A stretch of 64,000 bases of DNA from positions 5,915,786 to 5,979,785 of the forward strand of contig CALNVZ010003432.1 of assembly GCA_940671915.1 (NCBI GenBank). The letters are read 5' to 3'. The notes beneath the pieces were generated by a model. It searched no databases and was not told the DNA's origin. It was given only the letters and a program-made list of their open reading frames with translations. Made by a program: the position numbers and the translations under genes. Source of the DNA: Paracentrotus lividus (Eukaryota; Echinodermata; Echinoidea; Camarodonta; Echinidae). Positions 11,101 to 23,100 of this stretch are shown in pieces (the stretch's first letter is position 1; each line of letters begins with the position of its first letter).

Positions 11101-14100
11101 TAGGCAACCTATGACAGTAAGATTGAATAGACAGTATAGGTAGATCATATTCTAAAGTTATGCCAAGTTGCATTAGTTTTCGCAATTTGTGAAAAAGGAT
11201 GACACTACCTTTAAGTGGATAAGAGCAAAAAGTATGATTTCATGAATAAATTAGCATAATTAATTCATATAAAATGAATTGTATGAATTTAGTGCAATTT
11301 ACCTGTGCAACCGCGTAGATTATGTCATTCTCTACCTTCGTGCAAATTTTCGTTGCATTCACGTAATCGTGGCTGAGATCTTACGCCCCCCCCCCCCAGG
11401 ACATTAAGCTCGCAAAATAGCCCAGGTATTGAGAATGGATCATGACTACCATATTATGTATACTGTAGGACTGGCATGTGTCATTACCAGTTGGATTTGA
11501 AGAATTATTTGAAGAACTTTTTCAGGTAGTCATATCAAGAGAATCTGTACAATCATGCTTCTTAAATAAGAAATTGGACTGGGTTCCCTGAAGGGTATGA
11601 ATACTTCTGAACATAGTGAATTCTGTGATAGTGATCTGTTGGTAAAATACCCATGGAATACCAAAATAAAAACTTTTCCTAATGGTTCATTTGTTGGTAG
11701 CGTACTAATCCCCAAAAAGTTTAACGAAACACATCCAGTTATAAAGAGCACGACTCAAAAACTTTAAAAATGACAGGGGTATGAATACTTAAAAGGACAA
11801 CTATATATCTGTATCTCCAGTATGGTATCAAGTCTAAAGAAAGATGATGCAAAGTCGATGATGGAAGAAATGGACAACAAACTGCAACAACAGAGCTTTG
11901 AATGACATGATGTTCAGTCCGTCTGGACTCTCTTTTGCGATATTGTCTATGCCACTGCCTCACATGTGCTGGGTTCTACCACTACCAGTCGTTAAAGCAC
12001 CAGGACTAGTTTGATGACAACAATGAACGTGCACACATCAACGACTCATCCTCAAAATCCTAGAAACATGCTTTAATACTATAACATCAGAAGAAAGGTG
12101 CAGACTGAGCTATGCTTAACCACTTGACTGCTGCATGGTGCTAATTGCACAGAACTGGTATGACCAGCGCGACGCTGACGGGGAAAAAAAGAAAAAGAAA
12201 AAGAAAACAGACGATAGCATGTAATATTACGTGTTTCGCGCACAATGCCAAGCACGTAATATTACATGGTCCGCAGCCATGTGGTTAGTGCAGGATAACT
12301 GGCTAAGCGACAAAGCAGATGAGATCCAGTTCTATGCTGATTGCAACAATATGAAAACTTTGTGCCCTCAAGGCTGTCTACGGACCTACCTCGTCTGGAT
12401 TGTCTCCTCTCCTCAGCGCAGATGGTAACATTCTGATCACAGACAAGGAAAAAGTTTTTGAACGCTGGGCCAAACACTTCAGAAGTGTCCTCAATCATCC
12501 ATCTGCTATCAACTGGAAGGCAATTGCAAGGTTGCCCCAAGTTCCAACCCGACACTCTCTTGCTGACGTTCCTTCTGTAGCTTAAGGGAAAAAGCGGTGA
12601 AGTGTCTGTTCAATGGAAAAGCACCTGGTGCAGACTCCATTCCTGCAGAAATCTACTCCTCTGGTAGCCCAACCCCCATCAAGAAGCTCACAGAATTGTT
12701 TCAATCCATATGGAATCAAGATAAAAATCCTGCAGGATCTTAAGGATGCTTCAATCATCCACCTGTACAAGCGAAAAGGAAATTGAAAGGCATGCGACAA
12801 CCAACGAGGCATATCATTACTCTCCATTGCCAGAAAGATCTTGGCTAGAATCTTGCTCAACTGACTAATGTCCCACTTGGAGGAAGGGTTGCTACCTGAA
12901 AGTCAGTGTGGATTCAGACAGGGGTGCAGCACGATTGACCTTATCTCACATTACGTCAACTCCAGGAGAAGTGTCAAGACCAGAATGTTGGTCTTTACGC
13001 TACCTTTGTGGATCTGACTAAGGCTCTGGACACCATTTGCCGAGAAGGACTCTTAATGATTATGGCCAAGTTTGGCTGCCCTGCAAAGTTCATCTCACTC
13101 ATCAGGCAGTTCCATGATGGCATGCAAGCTAGTGAGCAGGACATGCATGTAGGTGGGAACTCAGAGCCTTTCTCTGTCATAAACGGTGTGAACCAAGGAT
13201 GCGTCCTTGCCTCTATGCTGTCTATATAAAATTTTAAGTCACATTTCTTTTAACTTAAAGTTTTATATTGATCATGACTGGATGAATGAGAAGACTTTAC
13301 ATCAGTCTATGCTGTTTAGTTTGATGTTCTCTACCATGCTGATGGATGCTTTTCGAGATTCCTTTCAGATTCCTATACAACCTTTGGATATTGCAGTCAA
13401 AAACCAAGTCCAGGAAATACAGCCCGTGACTTTCTCTTTGCTGATGGCTGCGCATTGAACGCAAGTACATACTTTGCAGGACTTATTCGCCAAAGTCTGC
13501 AACGACTTCAGTTTGACGATCAGCACATGAAAACTGAAGCGATGTATTAACCAGCTCCTAATATCAGGATCGCCGTGGAGGTCTCCTAAAGGATTGCCAG
13601 AACCTGTGCGGCCTTCAGCGGACTCGGGAAGAGTGTCTGGGAGAGGAGAGGAATCACCCAACCTTCCAAACTAAAGGTGTACTGTGAAGTCGTCCTGCCC
13701 TCTCTGTTGTATGCCAGTGAAACCTGGACAGTGTACAGCCGGCATGCCAGACAGCTGAACTCATTCTATATGAGATGCTTCAGAAACCTACTTCATATCA
13801 ATTAAATTCATTATCAAATGTAAGGGGAAAGTGCCAGATACAGAATTTCTTCAGAGAGTGCAGATGGAGAGCAAGTAACATCTCTCGGCCTGCCAAACCA
13901 CCAGTCTTTTTTGCGTAAAGATTGGCCTAATCAGTCATCTTCGTACACACAAATACTCGTTACGAAAGAAGTTGTTGTTGTCTTCACCAGTGAAGGACAA
14001 GCATCATAAATTTGTGTCATGTTGGGGAAGTTTTTATATTGTTTGAAAGTTGGTTCCATAGGCACGAGCCAGAGTGGAAGAGAGCCCTTTTTTTTCTCTT

Positions 14101-17100
14101 TTTTTTTCAAATGATATTATTTTATAGGTTTCAACTCATTGCTATTGGTTTTAAAGACCTTGTTATCATGGGAAAAGCAGTGGTCTACAATTTTCTATGA
14201 TCGAATCAACTGTGCCGTGAAGTGGGCCCATTGGGCCTCGTCACTGCCCCACCCCTTTTGAACGTACATGTACTATGTCATGCTGGTTTCCGCCTAAATC
14301 AGTACTAAAAATTAATTGAATTCATGGTTATTTTACTGTTACTTATTCTGTCTCCTTAGTATATATTGATTTTATAAATATTTATATAATGTTTCTGATC
14401 TGATATTCTGTGAAGTTTGATAAATAAGGAATTTTGGAGCAAGTTGCATAACGGAGACCTTGTCAAGGGCTTGTCCGTGTATTTTGTATGTAGCAAAAAA
14501 TGTGAAGTTGGCAAAAGTACAATTTGTTAAAAAATTCCTTATTTATTGGAGATCATGGGGAAACAAAATCAGAAACAATATAAAAATAAAATGGCCATAT
14601 ATTTAGGAGACAGAATGTGTAAGAATGAAGTCACAATCAATTTTAATCAAATTTTAATATTAATATATATGCTGTAATGACTGATAAGTTTTGACTTCCC
14701 TGCATAAAATGCTGACGCAAGCCCGATGGGCGCAGTCAAGTCTCGTTAAAAATATAAAGACTGCTATCAATCTCTTCAAATTCAGTTGCAACAAGTTGTG
14801 ATCTGCAAAATAGTATTATTTAACCATTGATAATATCCCAATGAGTGAAAAGTAATCACACACACTATGACTGAGTGTTGAACAATTTAAGCCAAATTTT
14901 TTTACCTATGTCAGCAAAACAATAAAATTATGTCAAACTCCCTGGCCCGAATTCACAAAGGTGGATTCTGCAAAATCCATGGATCCGTGGGTTATGTAAA
15001 TTTTGTGTGATAATTACGCTTAATTTTAGCGCGTACTGTGAGAGAGGTCCAATATGAATGCGCGATTTTGTCACAAAGCGCTACATTTACGCTTGTCGCT
15101 ATGGTTAAGTCTGCTGTTTATTCAAATTAATTTAAATAAACCGTTGACTCAACAGTGGACTCATTAATTCAAAACAGTGGGTCTATTATATCAAAACCAT
15201 AGCAACTGGTGTAAATCTAGCGCGTTATGACAAAGTCGCGCATTCATATTGGACCTTTCTCACAGTACGCGCTAAAAATTAAGCGTAGTTATTACACAAA
15301 ATTTACATAACCCACCGATCCATGGATTTTGCAGAATCCACCTTTGTGAATTCGGGCCCCTGAGTTTTGGGTAATAACAAGGAGGTACAAGCCCTGGAGA
15401 TCTTGCAAGCAGGAGTCGTTTGATCTTGCTTAACCGGTTGGAGACTGAGCCCGAATATACTCGGGATAGCTTTTGTCCACTCGTGGACTGAGCCCGAATA
15501 TACTCGGGCTGAAAAGTCTTGATAAGTTCAGCCCAGTTTCCAACTGTTTTTCTACCCAATATTCGATGAATCAATAAAAACATGGTATGAGTCGAATATT
15601 TAGACATTTGTCACCGTACTTGGAGCTTTGTTAACTTGAAATGTATACGATTTATTGTAAAAAAGTCAATTTCAAAGCAAAATCGCTTCCAACACTCGTC
15701 GCGAAATGTGAGCATAGCAACCATAATGTCACTGCCGTGAACCGTCCAATCAAAGCGAGGCTGTTTAGAGCCGCTCGTGCTCTCTCCCATATTTGGAAGG
15801 TGCTTATTTACATAGTATATGCAAATTACACCAGCCCGATCGACGTTCAAGCTCAAACTTGATGACGAAAGTGTGGCTTTTTGTATTTCACCTCCAGCCC
15901 GAAACAAAACCTTTCTTTTCAAATTTGAACGTCCTGGAGATGAATGATTAGTAATGTAAACCACCATGGAGAGGAAGAACAAAATGTAAAGGATGATGAA
16001 GAGGGAAAGAACGAAACTAATAAATATATATATATAATAAATATCGGGGGCGGGGGTAATCAATTGCGATTATGGTTGCGAGTGAACCTAAGCTGGAAAG
16101 GTCCCTCCCCGCCACAAACAAAATGAACAGATAAATACGAAATGAAAACAGAAAGAAGAGAAAAGCACAGAAGTAATAATTATAACTATATTGCTGTACC
16201 ACTTATATATATATAATATATCATATTGTATAAGCCTGTGAATGGGGATTATTATAAAAGCTTGAGTTGAGATAATAACCATATGAATCTCTATAGTGAT
16301 TCTACATTTTAAAAAAAATCATAATAATCAAACTGATAATGAGAGTTGTGACAATAAAATGATGATAATGATGAATCATTATTATTATTATTATGAATAT
16401 TATTGAAATCAATATCAGTAAGCACAAGAAGGATTTACAAAGAACATAGAGGTTGTAAAATAGAAATAAATATATACGTAAATAAGAAGATTTGTAAAAA
16501 AGAGAAAGGTATAGATTTTTTTTTAAAAATAGGAGAGAAAAAAAATTAAGAAATACAAAAGAGAATGGGAAAAAAGGGCGTCTAGAGAGGGAAAAAATCC
16601 GAAGGGAGGGAAGAAAGCATGAAAAGAAGAAGAAAAGGGAATCAGAAAAAATGATAAAATATATATTATATCCTGCATATAAGCCCGCTGTGCGGCGTTC
16701 ATGCAGCAGGCCGCGGCTTTAACTTTTGGGAAGGTACCTAAATAACATTCAATCTTCTCAACAAAAAAAGCTGAATTTGGTTTAATAGTTGTTTTATATC
16801 TTCGTCAAATAAATAAAAACGTCATTCTCTTTCTTGTTTAAGAAAAAGTCCGCTCTTTTAATAAAAGTGTTTACCAATCCTGGCGCTAAATTAGTTAGGA
16901 ACAATACTATTTTAAAACCTTTTTGGGGTTTTTATTCCGATGTTTGCGTGCGTTGTTTGAACGTCAATCGTGTATACTCTTACTCATAATAAAGCTAGTC
17001 ATTTTGATCTGAACTCTGTTGGAAATTTTAAACATAAAATGGTCTATAGACTAAATTATTCTTGTACAGGGGCTTATGCATTTTGTTTATATTCTTTGAA

Positions 17101-20100
17101 TAAGTATATAATAGAGATAAGCCTCCAAAAATGTTTTAATAAATATTTGTGCCTCACGAATGTATTTAGAATTTCTCTGATCACGTTTTATGAGTGGCTA
17201 GGTTTAAATAGTGCAATGTGAAGGATTTTTAGAAGTAATGGCCCGAATTCTCAAAGGTGGTTTCAGAACCGTGGACTGAAACCATGGATTATGTGCAGGG
17301 CGCGACAAACCCGCTTGCCCGGGGCAAGTGAAAACAACGGGCGGGCAAGCAAAGTTCAAAGTCACTTTCCCGATTGGGCAAGCAATAATTTCAGCACAGT
17401 GCAACACGAGCGTGTTGAAGGCGCCTTTGCAGCCAGCCCCAGCGGCCCAGGCAATCGTCGGTGCTGGGTATCAGCATCAACGATTTCCCCATAACATTTC
17501 ACCTCAAAAACACAATAAAAGAGGTGTTTATAAACACAAACTAGACAAAATACTTACACAGGGCTCTCCTACTGTAGAAATCATTACCTTACAATTGAAA
17601 TGAAATCCCTAAAACTTGTGAAATAAGCCAATTTGTTATTCTAAACATCTCGCCGATCTGCAGAGCTTCGGATGTATGGTGCTAGTCTTTATACATACAG
17701 ACTCATTGTAATATTTATAGATGAGAAAATAATTAAAATTTGGATGTATTTTCTTTCTTACCTTTTAATAATGTTCATTTAAATGCTATTTTTTCTGTTT
17801 GTTACATGTAAAAATAAAGATAATTTGGCATGAAAATGATTTCACTAATTTTTTAATTAATATTTGTTTAATAATTTTTTTTAAATTTATTTATTTATTT
17901 ATTTTTTATTATTTTTTTTTTAGATCCAAATTTAGTGGTGCTCTTGTTCGTGGACATTTATGAGATGATAGTGCTAAGTACTAAAAAATATCTTTAAACA
18001 AAGAAAGTGAAAATAAAATTTGGGCAAGTGTTTTTTCCTCTCGGGCAAGCAAAAAAAATTTTCACTTGCCCAATAGGTAATTGTGTAATGCCATTTTTAG
18101 GGTCCATTTTTTATTGGACACCCATGGGTAGCAATTTTGTGTGAGAGATAACCCCCCCCCCCCCCCCGCCATCCATCTTATGCCCAAATTTAAATCCACA
18201 ATTTTTGTTGTTGTAGTGACCTAATTGTATAGTAAACAGACTTTGTTTGTTTACATTTTATTGTCATAATTTATATACACATTGTAATTCTATTCTCAGC
18301 AGTCACTGAGGTGACTTCTTTTTTCTTTTTTTTTTAAGAAAATGGCTTGCGCTTTGAACTAGGCTGAATGAAATGCCTTATGGGTATTTCCCGCTCTTGC
18401 TGACATATTATATGCACGTCTCTCTCTGTATCGTCGGGTCCTGACAAGGTCTTTGTGCCATTGTATTTTCTTACTTGCCTTGTACTCTGAAGTATGTCTA
18501 TTACATGTAGGTATATTGAATTAAACTGATTTGGGGTTATGATATAATGTAAGGTGAGTTTATAATGAACTATTTAGATTGCTGAGACTGAGCTTTTATA
18601 CAATGTATCAAGATTAATGGATTTGGCGTGAAATTGACTTTTGCATGTACAAGAGAAGAGGAGGTAAAAAACCTATTAAAAAGCCATGAAGGAGAGGGAA
18701 AAACTCCCAAAAAGTAATACAATGAGAAACTTTGAAGTTATATGAGTGCAATTGTGTATAATTCAAGAGGATACCTTGCTGTACAATGTACAATAAAAAA
18801 ATTTAAATTCACACAGTCCCAGTCATTGCATTTTGAGTGTGTTGTGTATGTAATCTGTTGTTGCTGTAGAACAAAATCTACACATTTTCCCATGTAAATC
18901 AGAATTCCGATGTAAATCGATATATATCCCTGTCAGTATTTCAGATAATGAGTTAATTTAATTATATCATTATCTGAAAAAATTTAAGCCCCTTTCTTTT
19001 TCTTATTTCACAAGCTTTCCTATCGTATCAAATTTGTTGGGATTCCTTCAAAATTTAAAAACGTCTGCAATCTCCCTAATTAAGTAACAAATGTGAATAA
19101 TAATTGGCAGTTGTGTTCCCTGTTGTATAATGTGCATTATTGGAACGACTGTAACTTAGACTACACCTCTCCAGATACGAGACTGGGTTGTGTGGTATTA
19201 AACATAGCTGAACATACATGCATATCACGTCTCGCTGTCTGGTCTGTGAACTAGTAAAGTCTGTATAACGTTCTAACCATTCCTATATGGTGGCAGCTGG
19301 GATGGAAAATTCACTCCCCTTACCAGAATGTTTTGAGAAGGTTGCCGACCTCAACCAGACGTAATCATGGCCAAAATGGTACAGGAGGTTTAACAGATAT
19401 CGAACTGCATCGGGGCTCGCTACAGAGAAGGTGGAGAAGTAGGTCAGTACACTGTTGTATGCAATGGGTGATTGCGCTAATGACATACTCATAACCCAGG
19501 GTATTGATGAAACCAGATGCACGTATGCTAACGTTGTCGAAGCGTTTGAAAAGCATTTTAACATTCGAAAGAACACTATATTTGCCTGAGCAAAATTCAA
19601 CAGGCGCAGCCAACAGCCTGGAGAGAGTGTTGATACTTTTATTAATGACTTATATCGATAAGCTCAAGATTGTGAGTACAAGACATTGAAAGATGAACTC
19701 ATTGGTGACAGAATAGTGGTTGGTGTGTTGGATGATGGATTGTCTGACCAACTGCAGGCGGAAGAGGATTTGACTTTGGAGAAAGCGGTTCAACTGAGCA
19801 GACAAACGGAAGCTCGAAAAGCAAATAGATCGGTTGTTCGAGGTAAAAGTGCTAGATGTGTGCATGATGAGGATGCTCATATCGAACAAGTGAAGCAGAG
19901 ATATTCAAGCACAGACACAAAGAAACGCAGTCAGCACGATAAACTCACAAATCAAGGTAGCAGTTGCATATTCTGCGTAAGGCAAAAACATGACCGTGTT
20001 AAGTGCCCTGCTTGAGATGCTACATGCCATAAGTGCGGAAAGTCTGGGCACTTTCGATCTGTATGCCGCAGTGCACCAATCAGAGTAAAGAATACTGTAC

Positions 20101-23100
20101 ATGAGGTAGAAGACTTGCAGGAAGTGGAAACTGTTTTCTTGGGTGAGATTAAGGACACCAGTGAGAACTATTGGAGTGTTAGTGTTCTTGTTAATGGCAA
20201 TGCAACACACTTTAAATTAAAAAGTGGTGCTGCTGTGACAGTACTGTCAGATGGACTAGAGTGGCTTCGCAGGAAGAAACTGGAACCAACTAGTAAGAGG
20301 CTCTATTGACCAGGATGAACTAGACTAGTAGTTTTGGGAGAGCTACGAGCCACCCTCCAATACAAGGACATGAGAATCTCAGAAACTGTCTATGTTGTCA
20401 AGAATCAAGATAAGCAGAAAAGCATGCAAAGAGATGAATTTGTTGATTAGAGTATAAGAACTCGAAGATGCCCCGAAGGAACATGCAAAATTTTGAGCAG
20501 AATGTCCACAGTTTTTCACTAGATCGGGAAAATTGGGACATGAGCATCACATTACACTATCCTCAGGGGCAAAGCCAGTATGCCTTTATGCACCTCAAAG
20601 GGTTCCCCATCTTCTCTTGCCCAAGGTGAAGAAAGAAATTGACTAGATGTTGGAGCAAGGGGTAATTTCTCCTATGACGGTGCCTACAAAATGGTGTTCC
20701 GGAATAGTGCCGGTCCGAAGACCGAGTGGAGCCCTCAGGATTTGTGTTGATCTTACACAGCTCAACAAAGCAGTGGAGCGAGAAGGCTCCACTGCAATGG
20801 CATCAGTTGACCCAAGTCTTGCCAAGCTGGGAAGATGCACTATCTTCGCCAAGCTGGATGCAAACAGTGGATTCTGGCAGCTGCCCTTAGATGAGGAATC
20901 AAAGCTTCTCACTACGTTCATCACACCATTCGGTAGGTTTTGTTTCAATAGACTACCGTTTGGGATCACATCCGCCCCTGAGATATTCCAGCGCACTATG
21001 TCCAGCATCCTGGAGGGTTTGGATGGAGTCATCTGCCACATGGATGATGTTCTCATACATGGATCAACGAAGACAGAGCATGACAACCGAGTGAGGGCTG
21101 TCTTACAACGGCTTGTGAAGGCAGGCCTTACCCTCAACAACAAGTGTAAATTTTCAAGAGAGACCGTGAAATTCTTGGGACATGTTGTGGATGCTACAGG
21201 TGTCAGGGCTGATCTTGACAATACACGAGCCATCTGGGAGTTTCCTGCACCACAAACAATCACTGAACTTTAGAGGTTCATGGGCATGGTTAACTAAGTT
21301 GGGAAATTTCTACCCAACTTAGCGGAAAAGAACGAACCATTACGTGCTTTGTTGAGGAAGGATAACGAATGGTGCTGGGATGAACCACAAGAGATGGCAT
21401 TTGAGCACATCAAGGAACTGCTTACAAATAGTACTGAAGCTTTAGCCCACTATGACCCTTCACTGCCTACAGTTATTGCTGCTGATCCGTCATCAACTGG
21501 AATGGGAGCAATACTGCTCCAAACTCAGAAGGACGGACATCACTGACCAGTCTGCTATCCCTCCCGGTCACTGACTGAGACTGAGCAGCACTATGCTGTC
21601 ATAGAGAAGGAAGCTCTGGCAGCCACATGGGCATGCAAAAAGTTCAATGACTGTCCTTCGTAGGTCCTGCAAGATTGAAACTGGTGTCACTACTAAACAT
21701 GAAGGAATTGTCAAAGTTGCCCCCTCAGGTGCTGAGGTTTCAGCTACGATTGATGGGATACGGTGCAAAAAGATATATAGATGGACTTCACAATTACATA
21801 CCCATACACTTCCATATAGTGTTTCAAAATAACTTTAAAAGTATTGTAAAATACTTGGGGGGAGATGTTGTATAATGTGCATCATTGGAACGACTGTAAC
21901 TTAGACTACACCTCTCCAGATACGAGACTGGGTTGTGTGGTATTAAACATGGCTGAACATACATGCATATCACGTATCGCTGTCTTGTCTGTGAACTAGT
22001 AGTCTGTATAACGTTCTAACCATTCCTATATTCCCCTCCCCCCCCCCTTTAAGTATGTTTATTTAATATGTTATTTTTATTTTATTTGTTTTTTTATTTT
22101 CTATTTTTTGCCAGGTGATAAAGATGAAATAAAATTGTATTGATCTTTAATAAAAATCTACATGTAGATAACAGCTCTCGAGAATGATTATGAAGTCAAA
22201 ATTTGCTTGTCCTCTACCCTGGTACCCTCATCTCACTGCGCTGGTGCATACAGTCTGTGTCAAATAAAATGGTTCAAGAGGAAAACATTTTTTTATAGCA
22301 TGCAGATAAATCACAACCTGCTATTGTTTAGTACTATCATATAAAGCAGGGAAATCAGACTTTCTTCTAAATTTTTTTCGTCACATTTGGTGAATTATTT
22401 TTTGAGATATGACTAATTTTCTACAACCAAGAAAAATCCATTTTTCGCACGCCGTCCCATGCCTTTGTGTATGATTTTAGATGAATTCAGCGCTCCAGAA
22501 CAATAGAAGTCGCACAAATCTTAGCAGAACTTTTGTTTTACGAAAGCAAATAATACAGGACAAAGCACGTCGGCAAGAAAAATCTTTTGGCTTTAATTTG
22601 GTACCACAAACACACATTATATGAAAAGATTTCATATCTAAATTATTTTTTCCCTGACTGTACCATTTTTTTTTTACACTGTATATACATGTACTCATTA
22701 CAGAAGAAAAAACAATTTTTGACTCTTAGTCTTTTTCCCCCTTTTGTCCTTTATAGGAAAAGTCTTGCGAACACCTCTACCACGAGATGCCTGTGCAGTC
22801 AACCACAGCCACTTTGAGTTACTACTTCGACATTTTCCTTGGGCTTGTGTGATACAGGTGGCTAACGCATCGGCTTTAAAGGGGAAACGCATGCTATGCA
22901 TGCCGTTTCTGCCGAAAATCATGCCTGATACAAGGAAACCGTACTTGGAGCTCCGTCTGAGGGACATGCCCCATGACCCTGCATTGGTAAGTATATGCAT
23001 GGTAGGAGCCAGTGGCATATCTGGGGAGGGGCACATGCCCCCTCCCCCTAGATACACCACTGGTAGGAGCACTCATGTACATGTATACAAACACCGAGAA

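Larger units (their letters stand above)
19121..22030 (+). mobile_element. Ty3/gypsy-like LTR retrotransposon, internally deleted
   Basis: Two LTRs (19121-19287 and 21866-22030) are flanked by the 5-bp duplication TTCCC at 19116-19120 and 22031-22035. A primer-binding-site-like TGGTGGCAGCTGGG begins directly after the 5' LTR, and a purine tract, GGGGGGAGA, ends directly before the 3' LTR. Inside, gag, zinc knuckles, protease, RT and part of RNase H follow in Ty3/gypsy order. No integrase is visible, and at 2.9 kb the element is well short of the usual ~5 kb. The LTRs differ by about 4 substitutions and a 2-bp indel. Confidence 0.93.

Noticed and set aside
20643-21263. 206-aa minus-strand open frame
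   Set aside because: It is the antisense shadow of the reverse transcriptase frame, which carries the conserved motifs.
22698-23072. 124-aa minus-strand frame over exon 2
   Set aside because: The plus strand there has UPA residues and splice sites; the minus frame runs into a hairpin MITE and has no motif.
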